A stretch of DNA of 64,000 bases, taken from Atherix ibis (lineage: Eukaryota > Arthropoda > Insecta > Diptera > Athericidae). The stretch lies in assembly GCA_958298945.1 (NCBI GenBank), contig OY282607.1, positions 49,019,020 through 49,083,019 on the forward strand, given 5' to 3'. The notes below the pieces were generated by a model. That model was not told where the DNA came from. It saw nothing but the letters and a program-made list of their open reading frames with translations, and ran no database searches. Both the position numbers and the translations under genes were made by a program. Positions 34,135 to 45,249 of this stretch are shown here, in pieces (positions within the stretch are counted from its first letter, which is position 1; each line of letters opens with the position of its first letter).

Positions 34135-35264
34135 TATTGGGTGTATAACTTAAGAATGCGGGATTGACAACAGATGTCATAACTTTTACACATGCTTTGT
34201 GTTAATAATAACTCATATGGCATTTTGGAGGTTAAACATCTGTCATTCATTCTCGATTAGTCATTGAACGAAATAGTTCCATCGATTTCAACGTGCGAGA
34301 GATGGTTTGTGCGGTTCAGAAGTGGTGATTTTGACACGGAAGACAAAGAACAACCAGGTCAGCCAAGATGAAGATTTGGAGGCATTACTTGACGAAGACT
34401 GTTGTCGAACTCAAGAAGAAATTGCAAAATCATTGGGAGTCACTCAAGCAGCCATTTCAAAACGTTTGAAAGCAGCAGGATTCATCCAAAATCAAGGAAA
34501 TTGGGTCCCATATGAATTGAAGCCGAGAGACGTTGAAAGGCGATTTTGCATGTCCAAAATGCTGCTTGAACGGCAGAAAAAGAAATCGTTTTTGAATTGA
34601 ATCATTACTGGCGACGAAAAATGAATTCATTACGACAACCCAAAGCCCAAAAAATCGTATGTGAAGCCCGGCCAACCTGCCAAATCAACGCCAAAGCCAA
34701 ATATCCATGGCGCCAAGGTAATGCTCTGTATTTGGTGGGATCAGAAGGGTGTGATCTATTATGAGCTATTGAAATCGGGCCAGACGATCACAGGCGACCT
34801 TTACCGAACACAATTAATCCGTTTGAAGCGAGCATTGGCCGAAAAAACGCCCGGAATATGCGACCAGACAAGAAGGCATAATTTTCCATCATGACAACGC
34901 TCGGCCTCATGTTGCAAGACCGGTTAAAAATTATTTAGAAAACAGTGGCTGGGAAGTTTTGCTTCACCCGCCTTATAGCCCAGACCTTCCCCCGTCCTAC
35001 TACCATTTGTTTAAATCCATGCAAAACGCCCTCAGCGGAATACGCTTCACTTCAGAACAGGGCATCAAAAATTGGCTCGATTCATTCTTGGCCTCAAAAC
35101 CGGAGCAGTTTTTTTGGCGCGGAATCCATATGTTGCCAGAAAGATGGGAAAAAGTAGTGGCTTCCGATGGACAATACTTTGAATATAATATATTGTAGCA
35201 ATTTTTCAAAATAAACACTCAAAGTTTGCCAAAAATCCCGCATTTTTAAGTTATACACCTAATA
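34135..35264 (+). mobile_element. Mariner family E, nested in mariner F
   Basis: TA + TTGGGTGTATAACTTAAGAA at the left, TTTTTAAGTTATACACCTAA + TA at the right. 1,130 bp. It lies inside the C-terminal codons of mariner F, with the target TA duplicated on both sides. Confidence 0.92.
34280..35199 (+). pseudogene. Mariner E transposase (Mos1-like), frameshifted
   Basis: Pieces in order: RFRSGDFDTEDKE region, LEALLDEDCCRTQEEIAKSLGVTQAAISKRL (second helix-turn-helix), NWVPYELKPRDVERR, a stop, IITGDEK (first Asp), KKSYVKPGQPAKSTPKPNIHG, VMLCIWWDQKGVIYYELL, then frameshifted HDNARPHVA (second Asp) and LLHPPYSPDLPPSYYHLF. The third catalytic position, Asp in most relatives, reads Tyr here. The C terminus is RGIHMLPERWEKVVASDGQYFE. 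Residue choices resemble the mauritiana (Mos1) group. Not functional. Confidence 0.85.
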
Positions 35265-35369
35265 ATAAAAGGAAATTATATTTTGGATTAATTTTTGAAT
35301 AAAAAGTAAAAAAACATTTAATTTTTTCTTTAGAAAAAAAACGAACAGAGCTTTCCCTTACACCCAATA

Positions 35370-36639
35370 ATTGAATTAAATTTTACTTAAATTCATTCCT
35401 TAAAGTCTTATTCGAATACGATATTAAGCAGCAATATAACTTATTCTTTGCAGAAATCATTTTGCAGTTAACATGTGACGGATCAAAATTGACAAATTAA
35501 TTTAAAATGTAATCATGATTACTGATTCATCAGGTACACTACCTCATTTACAGATGTGGCGAACCACATACGAATACATTAGGCATATTTAAGTGAATTG
35601 TTGGCACATAATTAATTTCTAGACATTGTGTCAAGTGCAATTTTTTTTTCTGTCACAAGTTGATTTTGATAAATGAAGTACTAACATATGTGTATGTATG
35701 TTATGTTGGGAAAATGGAAATGAAAGCTCCGTAAATATATCATCTACGGTTACCGAAAGAATAGATAATATTTATACAAATACTAACATAACTTACTGTT
35801 TTTCTATTCAAAAGAATTTTCGATCGAATTTTTGTCATATTCTTGAATATTTTTTATTTTATTCTTTATCTACAAACTGCACATATACAATAAAGTTATG
35901 TGGAGAAGTCCATCAGCGTTTCTACACCCCCACCCTCTCCTTCCTATTACAAAACTTAGAAGATTTCATAGGTCTTTTTAGTATCCGATGAGTGTTTTTA
36001 AGGTGTATTATAGATAGAATTATGATAAAAAGATATCGGGAATTAAATTTTTGGTAGTGTGTCAGAAAGTAATGAAATAGATTTTTTCCCAACAATTTTA
36101 TTTTATTTTTATATTTATTTTGTATTGATCCTCTTTAAAATATTTCGCTTGAGCAGCTATACATCGGCGGAGGCATTTTTTTTTTTAATTTTCATTTTAA
36201 GTAGCATTGATACTGAAATCATGCCACGGCACTAAAAAGGCCATTTGGCGACAAAGGTTAGCGGAATAAATGAATTAAAGTAGAAATGAAAAGGAAAAGT
36301 GTTTTTTGGGGGGGAATTAGCGTTGGTTTAAGCCTCAGTGGGGTTCGTACGACTGTTCTACCGGGCCTGCCATGGTGGAAGCATTGTATTCAGCTAGTTC
36401 CTCGATAACGTTCCTTTGGATGTTGTCTACAGTACCAAGATAATGTTCTTTAAAGTGGTTTTTGATCTTGGTAGCAAAAAAAGTGCAGTATTTATTATTA
36501 CGAGTATTTACCATAAATGTTTTATTACGAGTATCTACAATTTTTCGCGGAATCTTGGTTTTTCAGAATTTTATGTGATAGGAACCGAAACGCTTGGTTG
36601 AACCATAAAGTTTACAAATAGGTTTTATAATTACGATTT
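35370..36639. other. Intron, no gene seen
   Basis: AT-rich. No domain, terminal repeat or RNA recognised. A G run (GGGGGGG) lies near 36308. Confidence 0.45.
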
Positions 36640-36965
36640 AATATTGAACGTTTACTATTTATTGTTAGTTTCGAGCGGTTGTCCAGTAGTCTACATAGTT
36701 TCAATTCTTTTTACTCTAGCATGTTCCTAATCTCTTACCTAGATAAGGCCGTGTTGTCCATTAAGGTAAAATGGGTTAGGTGGATTTTGGCAAAGAGTGA
36801 AAGTATTAATTTTCCCTCAGTCTCCATCTCATAAATCAGGATTGGAGATTGTGGATATGGGATCGTAAACTATAAGAAGCTATGTCAGGATTTGTATAGA
36901 TAGTAGATATGACCGCTTGTCTGCATAAGCGGTAATGATAGTCTTAGAATCAGATAGGATATCAT
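36640..36965 (-). mobile_element. Decayed Jockey-like LINE fragment
   Basis: The reverse complement resembles the + strand fragment at 22380-22700 closely: shared words such as CCTGATTTA(T/C)GAGATGGAG and ATTAATGGACAACACGGCCT-like stretches in the same order. It is the region after reverse-transcriptase motif C, with many stops. Confidence 0.55.
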
Positions 36966-36975
36966 GATCTACAAA

Positions 36976-38275
36976 TACAGGGTGCATTTTATGTTCTAAA
37001 GTTTTTATGGTCGAAGTTTTTTTTTAATAACTTTTAAATAAAATACAATTTTATCATTTATATTTTATTAATTGATTATATGATTTTTAACAATAAAAAT
37101 TTGTTATTGAAATATGATGTCGGTCAATTGCCCGCCTCTGGCCGCAGTGAAAAGGCGAGCTCTTTTTAGCACATTTTTCATAACATTTTCGCAGACTTCT
37201 GGTGTTATTTCAGCAATTTCATTTCGAATGTTGTCCTTAAGCATTGAGGTTATGGTTGGTTTGTTAGTATACACCTTTTCCTTTAAGTATCCCCATACGA
37301 AGGAATAGGGAACACTTAAATCAGGGGATCGTGGCGACCTATAGATATCACCAGTTTTTGACATTATTCGGCCGGGAAAAATTTTTCTCAAAATTTGCAT
37401 CGTAGCACCAGCTGTGTGTGATGTGGGACCGTCTTGTTGGAACCACATATTCTGTACGCCTAATTGATCCAATTCGGGCAGAACAAAATTTTCCAACATG
37501 TCCCGATATCGGTCACCAATAACTTTTCCAGCATTGCCTCCAGCATCCTCAAAGAAATATGGCCCAATGATACCGCCGGCCAGAATGCCGCACCATACAG
37601 TTACTTTGCGAGGGTGTTGTGATCTTTAGTGTATCAGTTAAGGATTTTCAGTACCCCAATAGCGGCTGTTCTGTTTATTAACAAAGCCAGGGAAGTCTAG
37701 CTATGCTTCGTCGCTCTTAATGATTTTTTCCCAAAAATGGTGGTCGTCTATACTGAGCTGTAAAACTCGAGCACTCCAGTCTCGCCGGCATTCATGGTCA
37801 TTTGCCTGCAGCTGTTGTGTCAATTGAATATTATACGGGTAAAAAAACAAATCTTTTTTGAGAATTTTTAACAAAACATGATGGAGATATATCCAAATCT
37901 TGTGCACGACGTCGATAAGAGGTATCCGGACAGTCAGCAACACTCTGATTCACTGCATCAGTCTTTTCAGGTGTGCGTTGGCTTAATTGTCGTCCAGTGT
38001 TCGCTTTATCTGTCAGTGTATTCCTTACACGCATAATGTTTGAATTGCTCGGCATATGATTTACACCAAAAAAGTCAATTAATTTCCTCCGCGTATTCAC
38101 AATTGACAAATTATTTAAATAAAATGTTTTAATAATTTTAATATGTTATTACAGCGTTAAATGTTCAATTGTTATGGACCACTCCTTACGGCTGTCAATT
38201 ACCAACAGACAAATGTCATCCAAACCAAAATGGCGATTAAACAAAATCGACCCGGAACTTAAAAAAAACCCTGTA
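36976..38275 (-). mobile_element. Tc1/IS630-like element H
   Basis: Flanked by TA and bounded by short inverted ends (CAGGGTGCATTTTA at the left, AAAAAAAACCCTG at the right). 1.3 kb with a decayed DDE_3-type transposase on the minus strand. The TA duplication and transposase type agree. It ends one base before an LTR-like fragment. Confidence 0.85.
37104..38109 (-). pseudogene. Tc1/IS630-like (DDE_3) transposase of element H, decayed
   Basis: The N-terminal frame (38109-37831) reads MSIVNTRRKLIDFFGVNHMPS, RQLSQRTPEKTDAVNQSV and RRRAQDLDISPSCF, a helix-turn-helix region. Then, frame-shifted, come PYNIQLTQQLQANDHECRRDW and IKSDEA. The last frame (37499-37104) has NMWFQQDGPTSHTAGATM (second catalytic Asp), GDIYRSPRSPDLSVPYSFVWGYLKEKVY and a C terminus EGRHLSDIIF-like (GGQLTDIIF). 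In relatives the third acidic residue sits in 'PLDFFLWG'; here that site is Tyr (VPYSFVWG). Non-functional. Confidence 0.8.
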
Positions 38276-38276
38276 T

Positions 38277-38645
38277 TGTTACGATCTTAACGTAGATTCG
38301 ATGGATAGGGTAAAAAAACAGTTTTTTTTTATTTAGGATTTTCTTTATTTTCCTATATTTCACAAATAGTTTACAAGTGTTTGTTTGTTTAGGGCAGTCA
38401 AATCATAGTTCAATCTTCTCGCTGTTCTTGTATTTCATACTATATTTTTCCGATCTAACTTTCTTTATCCGTCGATCCCTCAAATCGTTTACACTTTCAC
38501 TCTATTACCGACTTCAACCAGTTGTTAACGAATCGTTGCTTAGATTAAACTCAAACTCGCTGGTGTACAAATACATTACGGAATCTGAAGCGCTCTAGAA
38601 CCGCTTTTCTAGAATCTTCTAGAACACACCTTAGCTACACATATG
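38277..38645. mobile_element. LTR-like fragment starting TGTTACGATCTTA
   Basis: TGTTACGATCTTA at 38277 begins about 120 bases that resemble the segment at 63428-63540: shared GATTC(G/A)A..GGATAG.GTA, TTAGGATTTTCTTTAT, CACAAATAG and TTTGTTTAGG, in order. TG start, length and repetition suggest a solo or broken LTR. I could not place its end, a partner LTR or an internal coding region. Confidence 0.45.
38607..38624. promoter_or_regulatory. Four-unit heat-shock-element motif
   Basis: TTCTAGAATCTTCTAGAA is a perfect TTCnnGAAnnTTCnnGAA array, the binding site for trimeric heat-shock factor. A further near-match, CTCTAGAA, lies at 38593-38600. It sits in the LTR-like fragment, where it could confer stress-inducible transcription. 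Function is inferred only. Confidence 0.55.
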
Positions 38646-38882
38646 TTACGTCGTAATAATATAATACAAAATAGAGGATTCTATATGAACGGAAATGACA
38701 TAAAGAAAAGATATAAATTTATGATAAGATAATATGTAAAAGGGCGGAAGCTGCTTCTTCATAAAATTTATTTTATTAAATTTTTTTTATTTCGCATTCT
38801 TTAAGAAAAATAGTTTTTAACTTATTGAGAAGCTAAAATATCTTATTCTAACGTTGCCTGTCAAAGACTTAATATAGAATTA

Positions 38883-40161
38883 TACGAGGGTCGTTCAATA
38901 AGTCCTTGGAAAAAGATGGAAAAAAACTGTTTTTAAAAAAAAATTTTTTTTACTTATCAACATAATATCCTTTTAGCTATATACACTTTCCCAACCGTTT
39001 TTCCAAAATTTTTATCCCGTCCAAAAAATAGGATTTCGGAAGTTCTGCAAAATACTCATCCGTTTGAGCAATGACGTCCTCGTTGGAAGTGAACCGTCGT
39101 CCGCCAAGCCATTTCTTCAGATTGGGGAAACGAAAATAGTCACTCGGGGCCAAATCTGGTGAATAAGCGGGATGCTGCAACAATTCCATTCTCAATTCCA
39201 CAATTTTGGCCATGGAAGCAGCGCAGGTGTGTACACGCGCATTGTCCTGATGCAAGAGGATTTTTTTTTCTTCAGATGGGGGCGTTTCTCTTTGATTTCC
39301 TCGCTCAACCATTGCAATAATGACGCGTAATACGCTCCTGTTATTGTTTTTCCTTTTTCCAAGTAGTCGATAAAAATGATGCCCTGCGAATCCCAAAAGA
39401 CCGTGGCCATCACCTTGCCGGCCGATGGCACAGTTTTTGCCTTCTTCGGAACCCGTTCACCCTTGAAAATCCACTTTGATGACTGTCTCTTCGTTTCTGG
39501 AGTGTAGTATTGTATCCAGGTTTCGTCCACAGTGACATATCGACGAAGGAATTCGGCAGGATTGCGATGAAAGAGTGCCAACATAGCCTCAGAGTCCGCT
39601 ACACGATTGCGCTTATTCTCCTCTGAGAGCAAACGCGGCACCCATCTTGCCGAAATTTTTTTCACAGACAATTTTTCATGCAAAATTGAAGCGACTGTAC
39701 CTTGTGATATGCCCGTGGCCTCAACTAATTCGCGCACTTGAATTCGCAGATCGTTTAAAATCAGATCGTGGATTTCGTCGATGATTTCAGGAGTAGACAC
39801 CTCAACTGGGCGTCCTGAACGATGTTCATCTTTTGTGGATGAACGGCCACGTTTAAATTCATTCACCCAATTGTAAACCGTCGCAAACACAGGTGCAGAT
39901 GTGCCATGAACTGCTCCAACTCGGCTTTGATTTCTTTCGGGCTTAAGCCTTTCAAATGGAGATGTTTGATGACAGCCCTAAACTCGCTTTTTTCCATTGT
40001 TATGCACAAATAAATGTCGTTAACTTTAATCGACGATAGAAATTGACCTACGCTATGGATCGAGCTGAAATTTTGATACTGCTACTTACAAAAAAAATCT
40101 TTACCGACACTACGAGCGCAATTTCTCTGATTTTCTAAGGACTTATTGAACGACCCTCGTA
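38883..40161 (-). mobile_element. Mariner family A, copy A3 (most complete)
   Basis: 1,279 bp, TA + CGAGGGTCGTTCAATAAGTC at the left, GACTTATTGAACGACCCTCG + TA at the right. Both terminal repeats and the leader are complete. It serves as the reference for defects in A1, A2, A4 and A5. Confidence 0.95.
38977..39997 (-). pseudogene. Mariner A3 transposase, two single-base frameshifts
   Basis: Starts at ATG 39997. A one-base loss near codon 31 (GAGTTGGAGCAG against GAGTTGGATGCAG in A1 and A5) and another in the Lys-coding A run near 39261-39270 break an otherwise full-length frame of about 340 codons. All domains are present: two helix-turn-helix motifs, WVPRLL, VDETWIQYY (first Asp; relatives have WIHYY), HQDNARVH (second Asp) and, 34 residues later, PSDYFRF (third Asp). 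The C terminus is LEKRLGKCI, with a stop replacing E of ELKGDY. This is the least damaged family A transposase here. Confidence 0.9.
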
Positions 40162-41743
40162 TCTAATGAAATAAGAACCATTCATACATCTATAATATCA
40201 GATAAAAGTAGCTTCAAGCAAGATCAAAGAATATTAAACTTTTAATATTTTTAGCCATAAAGATGAAGCTTGTCAAAATATACAAAAAAAACCTCCGCTT
40301 TTTAGTTAATTCAAATATGAAAGTGAAAATAAAATGTATTATTCATTTTTAAGCTTTATGTAATAAATATTCATAAAAAGATGCACTAATTTATTGTGGC
40401 TTCTGATATTTTTACATTATATGACAATGTAACTTCATCTTATTGATGATATATTATACATGAAATATTTAAGTTTTTAAACAGCCTATAATTTTTAAAA
40501 TGAAGATTCTTAATTGCATCTAGATAATTTGTGCCTATAAAAATAATATTGAATAGTTTGGATTTTATGAGTATGTTTCGATTTCATTAAACGATTTCAT
40601 TTAGACGAGGCGTATCAACGGTCGTTGACTGTATACAAAAATCATTAAATATTTTGCAGGGTATACTCAACTACAATAGATAAATAGACACTGCTGGGCA
40701 AAAGTATGCGACCATCTTTTTCTTTAGGAGAAACTTAAATAAAACTCGGAAATTGTATTGAACTATTTATCTTTTTAAAATAGCATTAAAAAAATATTTT
40801 CATTATATTAAAAATACAATATTTAAAAAAAATTATCAATTACCTTATTTTAAAAATCACTCCTTTGTAAAGTTCATCCCATAAAACTTCTAAAAGATAA
40901 AAAGCTTATTAGGCTTTTAATCTTTTTTACACCTGCTAGAGTTGCGGCTTTCTCTTTAATTTTTTTAAAAATTTGGCCCAATTTTGAGATGCCGTAAGTC
41001 TCGGGTTTCATTTACTAGAAATTTAAGGCTTACTACACCGCTGTAAATTTTGATTACATCCTGTTTAATATAACATTTTCTATTTTCATGGACGGAGCTC
41101 CAATTTATCGTAGTTAAAAACGATAATATTGACACTTCAACAAAAATGTTACGTCTTCTAGTCATGTTATCCATTTTTTTTGGTTAAATAGATTTTTATA
41201 GTTTAAACTAAATCTTAATATTAAAAAACAAATTATAAAATTGAAGCTTTACTATCTAAACAACATAATGTTTACGTATAGCAAGAAAATAAAATCGCTG
41301 GACTTCCTGAAACAGTATCATTAAAGCTTAATATTCTTTCTGATGTACTACAAAGAAGCGCGAGTATGTGGTAAATTTACTTATCCTTTTATAGCAAAAA
41401 AAAGCAATCCTGAAAGGTGAGACTTTCTTTTATTTAATATTTCAGTATTTTCAAGGTGGTTGTATCCTTTTAGCCTGCAGTGGATATTTACTGTAATAAT
41501 ACTGTCGTTATTTGCTTTGATCAGTTTTACAATTTGATGTAAACGGATGGGATAAGCGACCACATGATAAAATTTTTTTTTCATATTTTTATTGTATGAA
41601 TATTGATAAGGTATTAATACCTAAACGTATACTATATAATATTGATTTTTCTATTCGTGTATGTTCTTGTCCGTAATAATTTTATCAGAACTAAAATCTG
41701 CTGTTGCAAATGTAATTCATGAAATTTACTTCGTACCTACTAG
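40162..41743. other. Intron, no gene seen
   Basis: AT-rich. Frames of 67-69 codons on the minus strand have no recognisable domain. Confidence 0.45.
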
Positions 41744-42740
41744 TATGAGGGTGTAATGTAAAGTTTCCAGAATGGCAGTTAAATCAAATTGTTTTTTTAA
41801 ATTATATTTTGTTTTTCAATGTAATCCTTTCTTATCTCAATACACTTTGGCAAGCTTCTCTCAAGCTGTTCGTCTTCCTTTCGGCAGTGGCTTTCTTCAA
41901 AATTCTGTAAATGTCTGTGCATAACGTCTAAGTCCAATTCATCCAACGAGAATCACATTCGAGACAGGAATGTTTACAGTTTCGGTACCAGGTGAAAGTT
42001 TGATGGAGCCAAATCTGATAAATAGGCGGATGATGGCCGATTTGGAACTTTAATTCTGCCAATTTTTGCTGAGCGATTATGCTTGACTGAGCAGTCGAAA
42101 TTTCATGGTGGAACTTAATTGCTGCAGCAAAGCTCTTTGTAGTATTATTCAGTGACAGTTTTTCTCTTTTTTTAAGCTTTTAATCAATTAGGACAATTTC
42201 TTTTTCATCTAAAAAAAAATGATGTCATAATTTTTCCAGCGGATAGAATGGTCTTCGCCTTCTTCAAATTCGATCCATTACCTTTAACCCACTGTTTTAA
42301 CTGTCTTTTCATATCTGGGGTATAGCGGTGATAGCATGTTTCATTCATGCTTATAGTAATAAAACGTCTTTTAAATCTTTTCCAGACCCAAATTCATCGT
42401 GTACACGTATGAAGCACTTTTATTCACCAGTTTGACAGAACCTCCAGTTCTGATGCGATAACAGTTTTTCGATGTTATGCATAGGGTGCATCAGAACCTA
42501 CCGTGTTTAATATCTGACTTTTATTTTGTTTTCTTGGCAGTTTTTCCTTCGAAATATAAAGACTTTAAAACACATTTACATTTCAATTTTTTCCGTTTTC
42601 AAAATTATAAGTAATACGATCGATGTCAATGACTATCAATATAAAATTACATCAATTTGACATTGTTAAGGTATAAGTAATATTTGAAAATTTCTGCCAC
42701 CTAGTCGTGCGCTACGAAAATCTTTCAATACACCCTCTTA
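41744..42740 (-). mobile_element. Mariner family I, old and decayed
   Basis: Ends TA + TGAGGGTGTAATGTAAAG and CTTTCAATACACCCTCT + TA form imperfect inverted repeats. Frameshifted minus-strand translation gives RRFITISMNETCYHRYTPDMKRQLKQWVKG (first catalytic Asp changed to Asn in MNET), LKKAKTILSAGKIM, a damaged second block, SDLAPSNFHLVPKL (third Asp changed to Asn) and LPKCIEIRKDYIEK. Both substitutions and the many stops mark an old copy. Confidence 0.75.
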
Positions 42741-44045
42741 TATAGGTACATCAAAATCATAAAATCATAGTTTATGACATAATAACTAGGCTTCATATTC
42801 ACTTATTCAATATGATTAACGTGTTTTTCGTAAACAGCTAATTATTAAAAAAAAAATATAATAATAATTAGAGTTGTCCAAAATGGTTATTAATAGCAGT
42901 TCAGCTACGTTCCGAAATCCGAATTTTATCGAAAAATTATTCTTAGTAACAATTTTGTTAACTTACGATCTTTACGGGTGATTTTGTCAATACCAAGAAA
43001 AATAGTCCAATATTGAAGAATATTTTTTTAAATTAATGAATATTATTAAAACAGAACAATCAGGTCCATGATTAATAATGTATGCAAAAGAATACATTTT
43101 GCAAAATAAGCTTAAATTCTATTAATAAGATTTTATAGTATGTGTTCTCCAAATTTACGGCAGTAATGTTTAGTGTTTGCTTAAGATATTTAAAAAAATA
43201 ATAAAAAAAAAACTTTATAATGCTTGAATAAAAATAGTCAAAAAAATATTCTACTCAATAAGTAAAAATATGAAAACAAAAACAAATTTGAAACATTTTG
43301 ATGATATTACCTAAGAAGAAAATATAAAATTTCTTCCAACTCGTTTCCGAGCAAGTGAAATTTGTTTATTTTCTTTACTTTTTAATAATTTTGTAAAAAT
43401 CATCTTTCGCAAAATCTTTTCCGGGGGGGAAAAAATAAAAAGTAAATCTAAATATTTACCTATAAAAAAATATCACATTTCATTGAACTTTGCTTGTTAT
43501 TGCTTATAAAAGGTAAAGTCCTTTTCAGCTGTTTTGCTATAAAACTTGCTGAATTCGACAAGAATTTATTCGATTATTTTTCTCTATTCAAATACCATAA
43601 TTTTTTTAAGATACAAGGACCATGAAAATAATCTCAATATCATTAGACTTCTTAAAATAATAAGGAACTATAAAGAAATTCTGATAAATTTATCTTTTGA
43701 TACTAAATATCATATATCAAAAGAAAAGAAAATTTTGAAATATTTTATATTTGCCTCTTTATTATGATCTGACAATTCTATTGATCATGTAAAAGGTGTT
43801 ATGTTTCTTAGATGTGAATATATTCAGGAATGATTTCTAGGAGTCTATTAAAAAATAATATATTATGAAACTTATTCTCACACATATTTGAAATATTTTG
43901 AGCAAATATTACTATTAATTTTAAAATAAGAAAATAAATTAATTTAATTTCAATATTTATATTATGATTTTCTAAGTATACATATGTAAATTCACATTTC
44001 GTTCTTAAATTTATTATTAGTATTCCTTAAAAAGACATACACATA
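42741..44045. other. Intron, no gene seen
   Basis: AT-rich, no features beyond A runs and one G run (GGGGGGG) near 43424. Confidence 0.45.
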
Positions 44046-45249
44046 TATTGGGTTGTCCGGAAAGTAATTTTCTTATAGTGAATTAATATTTTATTCAATT
44101 AAATATTGTCCAGTCTTATCCAATACTCTTTGCCATCTTTCTGGCAGTATCATGATTCCATGCTCATAAAATTTTTGTTCTTTGCTGTCAAAACACTGAT
44201 CCAAGTGATTTTTGACCTCCTCATTTGAATTAAACGTTTCATCATCTAAAAATTTTTCTAGAGACCGGAACAAATTATAATCGGAAGGTGCTAGGTCTAG
44301 AGAGTATGGTGGGTGTGGCAGTATATCCCATCCAAGCTCTAAAAGCTTTTGCCGAGTGGCCAAACTTGTATGGTTACGCATTATCCTGTTGGAACACTAT
44401 AACTTTCCTATTGACCAATTCTGGTTTTTTTTCTTTAAGTGAATCATTCACTTTGTCAAACTGATGACAATACACTTCAGAATTGATCGTTGTGTTTCTC
44501 GGTAGAAACTCAAAATAAAAGATTCCTTTGAAATCCCACCAAATAGCATAACCTTTTTTTGATGAATATTGGCTTTCGAAGTGCTTTGAGCCGGTTCATC
44601 TTTTCTACTCCAGGATCTTTTGCGCTTAACATTGTTGTAGACAACCCATTTCTCGTCCCCAGTGATGATACGCTTCAAAAATGGATCATTTTCTTGGCGT
44701 TTGAGAAGCAAATCACAAACGTCAATGCGACGGCACAAATTTTTTCCCGCAAGAAGATGAGGAACCCATATGTCGAGCTTTAAGATAAAACGTAGCCGTT
44801 TCAATTGATCATGAACGGTCGTGCTCGATTTATTTAATCTCTCAGCGATCTCACGAGTTGTTATTCGCCGGTTTGCATCAATTAATGCCTTTATTGTGTC
44901 TTCATCAGCTTCAACTAGCTTTCCAGAACGTGGTGCATCTTCAAGATCAAAATTGCCGGATCGAAATTTTGTTTACACTGGCGCTAACTTAACACATCTT
45001 CTCCATACACATCGGATAATTTTTTTCTTGCTTGAACAGAATTTTTATCTTTTCTATAGTATAAATGCTGTTTTTCACATTCCATATTTAAAAGGGTATC
45101 AACCAAAAACTGCTGTGCAGAAACAATCAAATTTTTTCAAAAGCAAGCCAGCTGTCAAAATACGGCTTAAGTATGAAGTTGGTTGTGAAAAAATACAATT
45201 TATGTCCTCTGTTGGGAAAAAACGTAGTTACTTTTCGAACAACCGTATA
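44046..45249 (-). mobile_element. Mariner family D, copy D3
   Basis: Left end TA + TTGGGTTGTCCGGAAAGTAA. Right end TTACTTTTCGAACAACCGTA + TA, slightly diverged. 1.2 kb, minus strand, closely related to D2 and D1b. Confidence 0.9.
44091..44990 (-). pseudogene. Mariner D3 transposase, frameshifted
   Basis: The C-terminal frame (44381-44091) is clean: HTSLATRQKLLELGWDILPHPPYSLDLAPSDYNLFRSLEKFL...ERWQRVLDKTGQYLIE, with the third Asp intact (SPDLAP reads SLDLAP). Upstream frames give LDIWVPHLLAGKNLCRRI, IITGDEKWVVYNNVKRKRSW (first Asp) and helix-turn-helix pieces up to about 44990. The VFQQDNA block with the second Asp is shifted out of frame near 44385. D3 is better preserved than D2 around the third Asp. 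Confidence 0.85.

Larger units (their letters stand above)
32972..35369 (+). mobile_element. Mariner family F, split by nested mariner E
   Basis: Terminal repeats TTGGGTGTAAGGGAAAG (after TA 32972-32973) and CTTTCCCTTACACCCAA (before TA 35368-35369) lie 2.4 kb apart because element E sits at 34135-35264. Without E the element is about 1.27 kb, a normal mariner length. Its transposase reads LPECWQTVL just left of E and KGNYILD just right of it, a typical mariner C terminus divided by the insertion. Confidence 0.92.
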
